Below the pieces are notes generated by a model. That model did not search any database, was not told the origin of the DNA, and saw only the letters and a list, made by a program, of their open reading frames with translations. This document shows positions 11,592 through 25,619 of a stretch of 64,000 nt of DNA, piece by piece; positions within the stretch are counted from its first letter, which is position 1, and every line of letters begins with the position of its first letter. This DNA is from Hofstenia miamia. Lineage: Eukaryota > Xenacoelomorpha > Acoela. Both the position numbers and the translations under genes were made by a program. Location: assembly GCA_004352715.1 (NCBI GenBank), contig SCFE01000018.1, forward strand, positions 2,212,573-2,276,572, written 5' to 3'.

Positions 11592-14500
11592 TGTCCAGTG
11601 AAAGTCCATAAGGTAAATAATCCTTTCTCAAAATGTTTTTGCAACTGGAATGCAAAAAATAGGCAGGACATTAGTCGTTTTTTCAAAGTAGTTCGGTTAC
11701 AAGTACGGAAACAGGAAAAACACCATGCTAACATTTACCATACAGAGTACTACATCAAGGCTACTGTAAACACGGCCTGTTGATTTTCAGTGGAACTTTA
11801 AAAAAATGAGGTCATAAAACACCTCACTCACACGCCAATATTTCATGTATAATTATAAAAATTGATTATGGAAAACCAAATATTTAAACTATATTGTAAC
11901 AGATCTTTATTGAATATATTTAAGAATAAGCATAATATTTGCTCCAAAAACCATTAATTGAAATTTCTAATTAAAAAAATCTTGTCTTTAGTTCAATTTT
12001 TAATTTTTGTCCAGATGCAAACTCCATTCTAAAATTTTAGAATTCATTAAAAATGTCAATATTTATGTTAAATAAGAAATATTTATAAAATGACATTAAA
12101 ATATCAGTGCTACTTCAAATGATTTAATCTAATTAATTTATTATATTGAATAGTAAATACTGGATATATTTGTTAAGATAACTAAATAGATAAGCACCAA
12201 GCATAAATATCTATGATCACTTACTTATTTGAGCTTTCTAGGAACGAATTTTTCCTTTCGTTTTGTTGTCACTGTATTTTGCCTTTATCTTACAAAGGTT
12301 CCATAGTTCTGCCTCAAGAAATATATGGTTTAAATTTGAACAAAGAACTTTTCAACTGCTTCATCTGATTTATTATAGTGCCGTAATCAAAAAGAAGTTG
12401 CTCGCTTTTATGATAGTGTAAAATAGTTCTGTGAATACTATTGTATATTATTAAAGACAGAATAGTAAATGTAATAAAGGGCTGATACTAAATTAATAAA
12501 AACTGTACTATTAATAATGTATTAACTTAATTGTGCTGTTTGTTTTGAATTATAACTGATTTTGGTTGTTAAAAAAATTGTTTTATGTTGATTGTTTTAA
12601 TTTGTGACAGAGACAGAATGTTGAGATCTGGACTTAATTTCAAATCCCCGCTAGAATTGATCTTAGTTGACCAAAAAGTTTTTAAAATTATAGCAGCAAT
12701 ACAAATGATGGCATAAAAAATACACCATTTCCACACCATTACATTTTCAAGTGCAAGCAGAAACCTGATGACATTAATGAGGTTTCAGTGGAACTAGAAA
12801 ATCTTGCTATTCTAGCTGATTTCAAAAAAATCCAATGAAGAAATTTTAGACACTGTATTTTGGTTATTGAATATCAGATACTTATTAAAAGGGTGCAAAG
12901 CAAAAAATGTTTGAGGGGAGAAATCTGACATTAAAGTGAGATTTAGAGGTTTCTAGTACATGTAAAAAGCATCATAACCCACAATGGAAATGGAAATCTA
13001 GCATTGATCCAACAACACTACCATCGGACTCTACACTTTTATTTGGAAATCAAAGACAATTAGTATGAGAAGTTGCATTTACAGTCAAGCAGCAGTTACA
13101 GTTTTATGGCTGATATCAATGAATAATGATATGCTTTTTATTATGTCAACTTAAAATTTCCAATGATCCTGGCTATTCTCCTGCAACAAAGAACTATAGT
13201 TACTTCAAGAAATGAAAACAAGATTATGTCAAGTTTTTCAAATTGACTTCAAGTCACTCAGTCTTAGTTCAAATTTCTACATTTCAAATTTGAGTTTAAA
13301 TATTTTTTGAAGAAAATTCTGTTTGATAGAGTTTTTTCCAATTCTGAATTTCGTAGGGTAAAAAATATTTATTTAGAATAATATTGAGTTTTGTAAGCTA
13401 AAAAATATTTATTTGGAAATGCAAAGAAAGTGAAATAATTTATTTTTTAGGGATTTTCCTATGGATTTTCAATTGAGTACTTTGGAGAAATAGCAACCTA
13501 ACAAAAAGTTACAAAAAAAATTTCCTTAGCCTGAGGTCGGCAAGTGAATTGAATTTATCCTTATAATTTTACTTTTACATATACTACATATTTTGAAAAA
13601 CCTTTTCTCTCATTTTGAAATCTTTTAACATTTGATCTTCTTAAACTTTCTATCTGATTGAGCACTGGCCATAATTTTTGTAATATTGAATTATTTACAT
13701 CAATTATTCTATACCAATCATCTTAGAAATAAATACTTCAAAGAATTTAATGACTGGGATATTAATACTATAATGAAAATCTGTTACTGTTAAGAATTAC
13801 CTATTCAAATATTTGGAGAAAAATTATTACTTGAATGAAATGATTTTCATTGGCTTAAAATTTATCAGTAGGGATATTCATGAAATTTCTTCTGTACTAG
13901 ATAATGCAAAGCCATTATTTAAGTTTCATGAATATACGTTTTCACTCAAACAATTTAAATGAAAGTAGAGAGTTAAGCATACCATGGAAATGATAATTTT
14001 GTTGTGATCAAGATCAGGTCTAATTTTGTTTGAATTATTGAAGTCACAGGTCTTAAAGGAGTACATGTTGATCATACAGGAACTGGTGCCACTATTTCTG
14101 CATTAAGTCATCATAAAAATTTTTTTCACTTGTACTTGTATTTTAATACACCCTTGCCTAAATCAAAGGATAAAAAGCCATAAATTTTGTTGAATACTGA
14201 CACACCCAAACTTTTCCCTGAGGCTGATGTATTGTCATCAATGGAAAGAGATGTAATAGATAAATTTGAGGAATAGATGGCTCATTATGGCAGAATAGAG
14301 AAAATGATTTCATATTATGCTGGCCCTTTTCTGTTGAGCATGTTCCACTTATTTTTGAAGAGTATTGAGGCAATAGCCTTTACAATAGTACTATTCAGCA
14401 CAAGATAAATTGTATGGTTGCAGTAAGACGATTGGGATTCACATGTGTTTATTCTGTATATTTTTATCAACGATTTGAAGTAATTTATATCTGGCTAGGT

Positions 14501-14930
14501 ATCTGTTTGGTTAATCTCTTATGATGCATTTTGTTCATCATTAGCTTTTTTGTCAACAAATTTTTGTTAGTTTTCATCCTCTTTCTGGCATATTATCATT
14601 CAAGACTGATTTGATCCATGTAGTGAAAGTTGAAGTTCAATTGTAAGTTGCTAACTACTAATTGTAACTGTAACATCGAACCTAAGGACGAGAGATGCTT
14701 GAGCTACTTCACAAGAAGTAACATTTCACCTCAGAGGCAAATCTGTTTCTTATTGTTCTCCAAGCTTATATTTTGTTCTAATTTTTTACTCCAATGATAA
14801 CCACCTTGTGACAATTTCCGTTTAGATCCTATTGGGACCCCATGTAACTCCTACACAAATTATGTGTGTATATATTTAATTTCAATATTTGTTTATTGAT
14901 CTTTCAGCACATTTATGCAATTTCGTATAT
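11589..14930. other. intergenic, no gene recognised
   Basis: AT-rich, with no convincing exon. Around 12600-13100 and 14030-14400 short frames look slightly less random and could be old transposon debris, but no motif supports a family. Confidence 0.4.
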
Positions 14931-14934
14931 ATAT

Positions 14935-15844
14935 GGTGTCCATAAAGTCCCTTTCTAGTAAAGTCATTAATTAGAAATGCCCTATTCAAGCATTCACAAT
15001 GTATTGAAATATGAGATTGGCATGAGAACGTTCAAAATCAGAAGAGTTCACCAACTACTGCAATATGATTACATACCAAGAAAAATTTTCTTTGAAGAAA
15101 TGCAGTTGTGATGTGCCAATGATGAAAATTTCATTCAAAATTTGTGTTTTTCAGATGAGGCTAAATTCACTTTCTCTGGTAAAGTGAACTCATACAATGC
15201 TGTCGTTTGGGGTTATGAAAACCCTAATGTCATACAAGAAGTTCTTATGAAAAGTGTTGGTGTAAATGTTTGGTGTGCAGTCTACAGTGATCGGGCCTTT
15301 TTTCTTTGAAGAACCAACCATCACAATTGTGCCCTATCTTCAAATGCTTGAAAACTATGCTGTTCCAGAAATGGGTCGTCTTAGACGCACCAGAAGAACT
15401 GTTTTCCAACAGGATGGTGCTCCTCCTCACTGGGGATTGCAAGTTCGTGCTTATCTGAATGGAAAATTTCCTGATAAATGGATCGTACGCAATGCGCCCC
15501 TAGAAGCACGGACTTGACACCCCTTGATATCTTCTTGTGGGGAACAGCGCAAGAAGGTGTTTACAGCCAACAGCCCCAAAACATAGAACAATTCAAACAG
15601 TTTATCACTGATGCAATCAATAATATCCTACCCGAAATGCTACGGAATACGTTCATCAATATGCAAAATTGGTGGCAATCTTGTATTGACAGTAATGGAG
15701 GACATTTCTGATTATATTTGGTTTCGTTATGTTTTTTGTTTTAAGAAATTATTGCCTTTTCATTGCCCGTTCACATAAGTAAGCAAGAATAAATAGTTTC
15801 CCTTGAAATAGAATTCTTTACTAGAAAGGGACTTTATGTACACC
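14935..15844 (+). mobile_element. mariner-superfamily (IS630-Tc1-mariner) element
   Basis: The ends form a 29-bp terminal inverted repeat with one mismatch: GGTGTCCATAAAGTCCCTTT at 14935 and the complement of a segment ending ...GGGACTTTATGTACACC at 15844. Inside is a broken transposase. (TA)n tracts touch the element, from 15845 to about 16015 on the right and a short one on the left, fitting the TA target of this superfamily. At 910 bp it is a decayed or slightly deleted copy. Confidence 0.85.
15000..15711 (+). pseudogene. mariner-superfamily DDE transposase, broken
   Basis: The catalytic blocks are readable in order: FSDEAKF (first Asp, about 15148-15170), QQDGAPPHW (second Asp, 15407-15433) and STDLTPLDIFLWG (third acidic block, about 15505-15542), followed by a C-terminal segment ending SNGGHF and a stop at 15709-15711. 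The reading frame shifts at least twice: in the 5' part and again between the second and third blocks, where 15266-15517 and 15478-15711 are in different frames. The N-terminal DNA-binding domain is mostly absent. The FLWG ending is that of the lineage common in arthropods and other invertebrates. Not functional. Confidence 0.8.
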
Positions 15845-15972
15845 CTGTATGTATATATATACATATATATATATAATATATATATATATATATGTATATA
15901 TATAAATATAAATATAAATATATACGTATTAATATATATATATGTATATATAAATATAAATATATACGTATT

Positions 15973-16006
<34 letters not shown>

Positions 16007-16015
16007 AATATTATT
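15845..16015. repeat. (TA)n-rich tract
   Basis: Interrupted TATA, TATGTATA and AAATATAAATATA repeats directly abut the right end of the mariner element. Confidence 0.85.
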
Positions 16016-18411
16016 TTTCTGGGATTGATAAGCAGTAATTATAACAGTAACACATTCTGACATTTGAAAAGAATCTCATTGAAAATGATGACCAATAGGA
16101 ATGAATATTTTGTATCTACAGCGAAGATAAGTTCAACCAAAAGTTGTATTAAACGATTTGCTACTTTTTATGCTGTAATATATATAGTAACACATACTAC
16201 GCAATGGTAAAGATTAGGCATTACCAGCGACATTTACTTTTGGAAAACCGTAAAGTTACCACCAGTATATTTTTTAGTAAAACGGTATTCAGAGAAAATA
16301 CAAGGACGCCATTTACCGTTAGTGCAACCAACACTGACATGCAAAGGCTCAAATCGAAATGAGTGCAAATGGGGACTGACCAACGTGAAAAGCTTTCACA
16401 TGACTACACAACTTATCTGGTGTTTCTCAACATTTTAATTTAGACGCACAATATTTTTATACGAAAAACTGTTTCAGGAAGCTTCACTGAAATACCGTAT
16501 ATCATACTGTAGCATCATCACCCAGGCTGAGAGATCACCAAGAAGCCATCTGTCATATCGCGTAGTCCAGTTCCAGCAAGCAATTTAGCTCATTCTCACA
16601 AAGACTGGTTTCTTATGTGTACCCTAATTACATAGTGACAATAAATACCAAGAACAATTCGACTTACTATCTCACACTCAATACTGTGTGTTTTAATTGC
16701 ATAGATAATACGCAAATATGCATGGACACTACCTGCAAGTAAAAACTAGTTAATAACTAAAGCAGCTTCCTATCCTACATTTAAAATATAACTATAGCTA
16801 ATAGTGATTGACACTGGCTGCAACAAGATAAAAAGAGTAAAAACTATCTATAGACTACAGCAGCTTCCTAACCTACAGTTAAAATATATACAATCAATAA
16901 CAATACAGTAATAAGATAAACACGGTCGTTATCGGTCTCATTATAGGTCTCCTAGTTGTAACAAATTTGGATCTAAAATAAGATAATAGATTAATAACAT
17001 TCCTAGGGTTGGCTAACTAGCCTTATTGCGAATTTTTTACTATATGTGACAATTCAAGATCAATAGCCAGCTAACCACGATGTAAAAACCCCTATACTTA
17101 ATCATAACTTAATTGCATGCGATTGATCAAGGCACCAAATAGCTAAAATCAACATGGAGCTAACCTGTCCACATGTGATTTGTCAAAAGGTTAAGTGGCA
17201 AATACTTGCTTTACAAAATTTTCAAATAACATGACTTGATGCTAATCTATTAAAGTACAAAGTAATATAAATAGGTTTTTAAATTGTTATTCGATCTTAG
17301 TTGCATTTCTTTTTTTCTTTGTTCTTTATTGGATTATGCTACAATACCGTCACAGGCGGTATTCAATTCATGTCGTGCCATCGGTAGAAATCTCATTTCG
17401 TCGAAACCTAGCAAACATGTAGTTCTCATGGTAGGCAATTCTTTGCCTGTTTACTGTGCAATTCAACATGCCACTAAGACGATATTACTCTGCACAAGTT
17501 TGTAATTAACGGGCATTCATAGGATTTTTAAAATAGGTGGACATTTCATTATTGATCAAGTGAGTGGTTAAGATGGCGGAAACACTGATAAATTTTGGAA
17601 AATATTAAAAAAATAGACCCTAAAAGGCATTTCACAAGTTAGTTTTTTAATATATTTATTGCTTGCCGTAAATTTTATAACTTAACTTATAAAAATCAAA
17701 TTTGAAGGCCTGACGTTGGAGAATTCACATTCCACAATATGTTCACCACTTGCGTACGCTACTGGATTGCACCAATACAACTGTAGCAGTTAAAATGATT
17801 AACTGCCAATTGTCCAGCACAAATAAAACAATTTAGACACGATTAGCTACTTTAAAGTCAATAGAAGTGGTTTAATAGGTCTAGTCTCGTTTTATTTTCT
17901 CTGACGCCACAGAGAAATTCCCTAGAAAGCAGGGATTTTTCTACCAAACAATTTTGTCACAAAATGGCGAACATTTTGTAGAAAAGCTATCTAAATTTAT
18001 TAAGCCCAATGAATATTTAATGCTTCTTTCAATAAACACTGCAACTTTTTTAATTTATTCATGAATTTTATAGAAGGAAGGAAGAACTCAATGAATAAAT
18101 TATAAATTTCATTTCCATGTATATAAGTAAATACAAACTTAAAATTCTTCCAATTTTTAATAACTTCATAATCAAGAATTTTAGATAAATGGAAATTTGC
18201 TAAGTATTAAAACTTTCCATTTAGGTGATATCCTAAAGGACCTAAGTCCAATTTGCAATGATTAACTTAGTCTTGGCATAGAGCAGTGCCAATTTGTGGG
18301 TCTAAAATCAATAAATTGGCAGAAGGCTAGTTAACTTGATAAAAAACATAACCTAACTAGTAACGATTTGTTAATTACACTCATTTTCTCTTATTTTGGT
18401 TATTATTGCAG
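16016..18411. other. intergenic, no gene recognised
   Basis: AT-rich sequence with scattered short frames. No splice-supported exon or known element was seen. Confidence 0.4.
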
Positions 18412-18645
18412 TTAGTATCCGTGTCCGAACTTTGCCCCTAGAAGTATACCCCTGGCACGCAGAGCGCTTAGTTTGTTTTGAGTCTGATCTGCGGAGTGAA
18501 GCTGCTCTCGTCTTTTCATATGGCTGATTTGCTTATCTAGTAGCAGCCACGAGGAAGATAATTTCTGGGACAATGTAGACGCACTACCTTTTCGGTCCCT
18601 CTCACTTAATATGCTTTTTATTAAAAAATACGCTTTTTTGAGCAC
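18412..18645 (-). CDS. possible 3'-terminal exon, unknown protein
   Basis: A minus-strand open frame ends in TAA (18412-18414). It stands out by its higher GC and charged, low-hydrophobic product: SERDRKGSASTLSQKL, then a KQISHMKRREQLHSADQTQ stretch and the C-terminus LGAKFGHGY. That composition is unlike the random AT frames around it and suggests a real C-terminal exon. The upstream border is unknown; the coding part may start anywhere between about 18645 and 18600. No partner exon was recognised upstream on the minus strand, so it could also be an old fragment. Family not recognised. Confidence 0.3.
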   Translation of the reverse strand: MLKKAYFLIKSILSERDRKGSASTLSQKLSSSWLLLDKQISHMKRREQLHSADQTQNKLSALRARGILLGAKFGHGY

Positions 18646-18649
18646 CCAA

Positions 18650-19558
18650 TTTTTAACATTAATGGAAGGCTCTTACTTAACGACATTTATAAACGAGAAC
18701 ACTACAGTAGTTCCATACAAAATCTAACCTGCAAAATCAAAATTTTGAAGATAATTGATGACAAAACTCCTATAGGAAGAAAAGGGGTTGGCGAAATTTT
18801 GCCAGAATGCTTCTCATACCATAAGAGACAGAAAAGCAGACATATCAGGATTTTCAAAAAGCTAAAATTTAAATAAGTTTCCAAGGGGGTGGAATAACTT
18901 TTCCCAAAAAATAGGATAATTTGCAAGTAGTAAACAAGAATTCCATGAAATCATTTTTTTATAAATATCATTTAAAATTTAGTGTTTTTCTCACTGAAAT
19001 AAAGCGGTTTGCAGATATTGCGTCTCTATATATAATATTGTAAAATTTTCTGGGTCAACAAAATTTTCATAGTTTATATCAGAATAAAATGTAGTAGGAA
19101 GTCTAAATAATTTGTAACTATACAATAGCTTCATTTTACTGTTTTTGGGATGCCGTTTACCCGTTGTCTATTTTCCGAAAATTTCATCAATTTTGCAGTA
19201 GTATCAATGATATAATGAATAAAGATAAAGATGAAGCGGAATTGTTTCACAAGCGCGACAATATCACGTTTGTGCATTAAGTATTCAATTTTTAGTGTGA
19301 CAAAATATTTGCCAACCATTATTTTTAATTATATTTAGAAATTGTTCTTAGAGGTTTTAAAACTACCATGTATTATTGATATTTATTGATCTAAATGAAA
19401 TTTCTAAAAAATATAGCATAAATATTTTTGAAACGCTTACGTACAACATGTTGAAAATTTTCACAAATAGCAAACTTTGATTCTTAGGTACAAATATTTT
19501 GGTGTATTTTACATATATTCTAGAGTGCCAATTGACAATGTAGAGAAACTAAATTCCC

Positions 19559-19609
<51 letters not shown>

Positions 19610-22362
19610 CTCCATATACTAAACTAGATATAGCTGTTCTACTCTATGTAAATGTGCAGCAGAAATATAAAATGCTTCACAAATAGCTATTTACAAAAAT
19701 ACAAGTAGACACTACATTTTTTGTTATCTTGAGAAACTGTATTAGAAAGTTGTTGTATGCAAACCACCAATTATGAAGTTGTACATTTAATAGTTATGAA
19801 ATATTTATATATCTTTTAGATATCCTGAAATCATATTTCAAATAAACCAAATTTTAGTGTGTAAAGAGGTAAATGATTTCTTCTTGTAATTCCTAACAGT
19901 ATGACATAATTCCCTCAAGGAACTTATAAAACTTTCCTAATCAAATTTCTATGCAAATGTGGTAATACAATATCCTCAAATGATTTATAATATACCACTG
20001 TTTTTTTTTCAATTTTATCCAATAAATTTATTTTGCAAGAATGAATTGCAGAATACGGAAAGAGAAGCATCTAAGGTGATTACACTTGTAGATATATATT
20101 TTAAGTTAAATTGTTTTACAATTATTATAGTTCAATTATCAATTCTAAATGAATATCTCTAAACCTTTTTAAATTGGAGTAGAAGACCCATTCATCAGTA
20201 CAATTGAAATTTAAAAATTTTCAAGAATACATTTACAGCAAAAAGAATCCTCAATCTGCAAATGTCAATGTGTTTTTGAATGTTCAGTTTTCTCAAAAAA
20301 ATGACAAATAGTGCAACTCAAAAATTGAATTGATTTCAATTGTTCATTTGAACCAGAAATGCATTAAGCTCAATTTTCGTTCTGATGTATTTTAGTAAAA
20401 TGGTTTAAAAAACAAAATTTATATTTGTGCTTTCAAATGAACGTTGCGTTTAATCTAATTACATAAATAAGATACTTATTAATTTTATCCATATTGATGG
20501 TGTTTTCTAAGTTAAATAAAAACATATGTTTTTCTATGAAGCATAAATCATTTTAGAAAAAAACAAATATTTGAGTGAAATCATTAGATGTTAATAGTTG
20601 TGCTTGCCAAAGAACCTCATTTTTTTAATCACATGAAAATTTGAAATAATCTTAAACAATTCCCTGCAATTGACCAAGTACCTATGTCTTAAGAGTTTCA
20701 AAACCCTTGCATATCAAGAATATGAAATTCTTTAAATAAAGACAGGGCCAAGATGGATTTTTGATTGTACTAGGTAATGAATAAAGCAAACACTAGTTGT
20801 GGAAATGACATTAGCTAATTAACATGAGTAGAAAAATGTGTTGTGTCGAAATATGGTAGCACTATCATGCGTTATAACGTAGAATTTCAGATACGTCAGT
20901 TTGCCAAATTTGCAGCAATCTGCTATAATAAGACCATAAGATCAAAAAAATTGTGAAGAAGTGACATCATCTATATATCTTAGAAAAAATAGTGTTTGAT
21001 TACTTTAGAAAGTAACTTTCAATATATGCTATTAATTATATTCATGCCCTTGACAGATTCCAATTCACTTACAAGGATTACACACTACGTCGAGGTCATA
21101 ATTAGTCTTCCCTAAACGATTTTTGGTAAATGAAATTTTCACAAAGTTGTAAAATTGGCATATACTTGTATATATTTACATTTACATCCAATTGAAACAG
21201 TCAAAACACATTAATCTAAAAAATGTTTAGGTTTTATTAAGACCAGATTGGTCAAAAATTATTTCGGGTCAAAATGACTTGGGTAGTCCTTCTGAGTAGT
21301 AGAGATTATAGCTTCAAACATACAAAAGAATTTTTCTTCAAATTTCCTTTGAAGCAACCTTAGCCTAATAAATGGAAATTTATGGAGTTTAGAGTCAAAC
21401 TATTAAGTACTTTTACTTGTATGCAATTTCAAATTGTATTCTGGTTTAAAATTAAAACGACCGGTTTGGTAGTTCTAGTGTTAATTAATATTAATTTTTA
21501 CGAATTTGTAGCTCTCCTCTAACTTTTGGTTAACCGCACCATCTATGTGTCAATTTTCATGAAACATTTCTTAATCCACTTATTAGTAATAGTAACAGTT
21601 TACTAAATGTGAAATAAAATCTTAAGGATAGTTTTAAATTGCTTACATTAAAAACATATCTACGGTTGTCTAAAAACAAGCTTAATTCACACCAAGTGTG
21701 ATGCAAACCAGTATCATTTAAGCCTATTTATTTGTAGTAGTAAAATTTAACTATGTTGCAATGGGATATGTGACACTTCATGGAAAATAAAAATTCTCAT
21801 ATCATGGGATTTGATTTGAAATTCTTTAAGAAAATGATTGTCAAATCAAAAGGGATGGTTGGAAATCTCGTTTGACGAAAGTCGCATAATTTGGGAATAT
21901 TTTTAACCTATTTTACTTGCTTATTGTTTGTGCCTTTAAACCAACACCTAGATGCACTCTTAAAAGTGTTTAAATATTTCCTCAAATTTTAGATGTTTTA
22001 GAATAATATAAAATGTTAATTTTATTTAAAAATATGAAAATGTAGGTTTCAATGTAGTGATTTTCATAGAGTGCCCAATATTATTGTGAATAATATTGTT
22101 GGCAGATATAAATTTGTTAATAGCAATACTATTGAGATTCAAGCAATTACACATTGTTATATTGCTAATTTTTCAACACTTACATATCTTTGTTATCAAA
22201 CTGCATGCAATGTTTTAAAAAATCAGAATACTTATGAGCAAACACATTTATATTCAGAGGATGTTTTCAAATTTTCATTTTGTTAACAGCCTCCCAAAGT
22301 TTATTTTCCTCCCCGAGAATACTAGAACTTAGCAGATTGGGCATTATTTAGTACGGTAAAAG

Positions 22363-22396
<34 letters not shown>

Positions 22397-22554
22397 NNNN
22401 NNNNNNNNNNNNNNNNNNNNNNNNNNNNNNNNNNNNNNNNNNNNNNNNNNNNNNNNNNNNNNNNNNNNNNNNNNNNNNNNNNNNNNNNNNNNNNNNNNNN
22501 NNNNNNNNNNNNNNNNNNNNNNNNNNNNNNNNNNNNNNNNNNNNNNNNNNNNNN

Positions 22555-22590
<36 letters not shown>

Positions 22591-23180
22591 GATTTACAAT
22601 TAATTCGACAAAATTTTGGGGATTGTCAGTATTGAAATATTGCGGAAGCAAAAACTTAGTTTATACTACATTCTGTAATATTGCCAATACTTTAAATTCT
22701 TTTTTCCCAAATTATACTGCTGAAAATGGTTTCCCGATTATGCTGTTTAAATCTGTTTTCTTCAATTGATATGCATAGCTTGTTACAGCTATCACAATTG
22801 TGTTATTATTCAAAGAATGCAGCTAAGCATTTGCTCTTAAATATAATATTGGTTTGAAAAGTTGTAAAATCAAGTCTAATTTTGAATGTTGTTAATGTGC
22901 AATGATAATTTTAACCTTTTTTAAAATAAAAATAATAATATAATAATGATAATAAAATACTAGTAATAATAATAATAAGGTTCTTTGCCTTAAATGTATG
23001 GTACATGTAATATAATATATTTACAAAATAATTTGACTTTATCTCATTGGTATCTTTTTCATATATTGTATTTAAGAATTTGGATGTTATTTCTTTTAAA
23101 ATTGAGATTGGATAGCCATTATCTCGGATTTTTGAAATTAACACGTCCTGAATTTTAAATAGAGCTGGAAGCAAGTGTAT
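18650..23180. other. gene-free interval with (TA)n
   Basis: No gene or transposon recognised. It contains a (TA)n tract at 19560-19607 and another at about 22365-22585 interrupted by N at 22397-22554. Frames running through the tracts encode only IYIYIY and are discounted. Confidence 0.5.
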
Positions 23181-23183
23181 TTA

Positions 23184-23184
<1 letters not shown>

Positions 23185-23266
<82 letters not shown>
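23185..23266. repeat. long uninterrupted (TA)n tract
   Basis: About 80 bp of pure TA repeats upstream of the LTR retrotransposon. Confidence 0.95.
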
Positions 23267-23270
<4 letters not shown>

Positions 23271-23545
23271 GTATTTTGTATTTAATATATATTATATATT
23301 TAGTATATATTTTTCAAACTCAGTGGCAATTTGTATGGTTTTGCAGTTTTATAAAACGCCTATATATTACTACAATCTCAAAAAATCCAGCTATTTTGAT
23401 TGCAATGTTGTATGAATCTCCCTTTCTCTCTGAAATGAAGAATGTATTTCTGGATGAATCATTTAAAAAAGTAATACATGGCCAATATTTTAGTGCAAGT
23501 GGATGAAAAATATTTCAGATATCTGTTGAATGATTTATTTCACCC

Positions 23546-23654
23546 TGTTGTATTGGTAGTGATAATAATTACATGTTATATTTACCTTGCAACCTGCAAA
23601 GAATTCTTGGTCAATGAGTTCATGAGATCGGTGCTTGTCAAAACGTATCTTACA
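23546..23654 (+). repeat. 5' LTR
   Basis: Begins TGTTGTATTGGTAGTGATAA and ends CTTACA just before the TGGTGAC primer-binding site. Shared with 29554-29637, including ...GGTGCTTGTCAAAACGTA near the end. Short for an LTR. Confidence 0.7.
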
Positions 23655-23659
23655 TGGTG

Positions 23660-24900
23660 ACCGAGATTATGGCTTTTGAGCCGCTAAAACCCTTTCCACT
23701 TGATAGTGACTGTCCAAACATAGCTACAGAGTGGATAAAATATTAGCTGAATTTCATGTTCTTTATGGAGGCTATTGAAGCAGATGAAAAACCTGATACA
23801 GTTCGAATTGGAATTTTACGTGGTTGACTTGAAAATGCTGCCAGTAAAATTTTCACAAATTTCTTCTGGTCAGGAACAGAAGAAGAAAGCAAATTCATTT
23901 ATGTTGTGTCAAAGTTCGATGATTACTTCAAAAGAGGCACCAACGAGGTGTTTGAAAGATATCAGTTTTTCAAGTTAGCAAAATCAAACCCAAACATCGA
24001 TCAATACGTGAACTTGCTAAAAGCCCAAGCAAAGCGTTGTAACTTCGTACAAATGGAAGACAGCCGTATTAGAGACATGCTTATATTCTCGGTACAAGAT
24101 ATACACCTTTAAGAAAGGCTTTTAAGGGAACCCAACATTAATCTTCACAAAACAATTCAGTTCTTTCGTGCGGCTGAGGAAACCACTGAGCATTTAAAAC
24201 AATTAAAAAGCAACGAGGAAGAGATCAACATCAAACAGAAGATTGATGCAATTCGATGAAGTAAGAATCAATACACTTTCAGCAATTAACTTCAGCAGTC
24301 TGAATGTAGGCAATGCGAAGAAAACAAGCACCCCGAAATTGTTCTGCATATGCGAAAATTTGCAATAAATGTGGCAAATCAAACCATTTTACAATAGGTG
24401 TCGAGTCCACTTTCAGAGAAATTAATGTCATTACCACAAAGATAGAGAATTAGACCAACTAGATGAACAAGAAGAAACTACAAATGGAAGTGAATCAAAC
24501 TATGAAAGTGAGGCGATTAATTTTTTAGGCCAAAAATTTTTAAGAAAAAGGACAACTAAAATTTTGATTCAAAATTATAAACTTAATAGCAAAGTCGACA
24601 CGGCTTAGTGTAATGTAGTACCACAAAAACTTCTTAAAGAAATTGAGTTAAAGACAAAGAGAAAATTTCCAATTATCCATCAAACGGCAAGCTTACTGGT
24701 TATGGAGGTCGAAACATTCAAATTAGTGGTGAAGTAAAATTGCCAATCATCATTGAAAAACCAGGCTCAAAGTCTTAGTAAAATTCTTAGTTGTTCTTAC
24801 AGACAGCAAAGCCATTCTAGGTCTGGAAACATCGATGAAATAAGGAATACTAGGTGTAATCAATGAAAGAAACTCATTAGGAATAAACTTATAGTTGAGT
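23660..24900 (+). pseudogene. gypsy-like gag and protease remnant
   Basis: The frame starts just after the primer-binding site and reads as a retrotransposon gag: an MEAIEADEKPD block (about 23765-23797), an FKRGTNEVFERYQFFKLA block (about 23928-23980), then DQYVNLLKAQAK, and RLLREPNINLHKTIQFFRAAEE (about 24117-24182). A degraded zinc-knuckle region follows (about 24300-24420), then a protease-like VDTA (about 24594) where the active-site Gly is lost. Stops interrupt it at several points, for example near 23743, 23827 and 24109. The parallel element at 61963 keeps this region open. Confidence 0.75.
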
Positions 24901-25619
24901 TCAATTCTCCTTTTCTAAATACCTTAGTTTATCGAAGTTTCTTAAAGGAAAGTAATTAGCTAAATTCTAAATTTGGCAATGGTGGTAGCGACTTCACTAT
25001 GATTTTGGATGGTGCAAATTAATACCGATTATGGAATATCAGCAACTCTACGAAACTTTATTAATTAATCTTAATATTTTATTAAGCATTTCTTCAGCGA
25101 AGTGATATGTCTCTGCGATGATCATGCAAGTTAATTAGTTTGATCGTGGACTGTTATACTAAAAATCTATCTTCGTTAATGTTATTAAAGTTAAGTTATT
25201 AAATAGACGATCGCAGCAATAGTGAAAGATGCTTGTACCACCAATAATCGGAAAGGAAGAAAATGATCATGTTAATTATTGGACTATTAATTACATGTTA
25301 ATATTGTATCTAATGTTTCCAATCTCTTGTTATTCCTGTATCTAGTAGGCAATGCATTCAGTAATTAACCTTAAAAACCGTTTTAAAGGAAAACCGTTTT
25401 TCCACATTTACAAAGAGTTTTCTCCAAGCCTATTTCTAAATTTAAAAAACTTGGGGCATGGGCAGGTCTATTGGGGAACATACATTAATGCAATGTTGAA
25501 AATTTATATTAAAGCTTATTGGGTGTGGCAGAGATTGTTGAATAGATTAACAAGTTTTCTTAGAAATTTTCGAATTTTTGGAAAAGATTTAAATTCTCTC
25601 GATGTTTAGTGTTAATTTA

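Noticed and set aside
11336-11734. Open frames encoding IYIYIY runs across (TA)n and N
   Set aside because: They are produced by microsatellites and gap characters; similar frames at 22322, 29581, 39536, 50112, 50952 and 52625 are rejected for the same reason.
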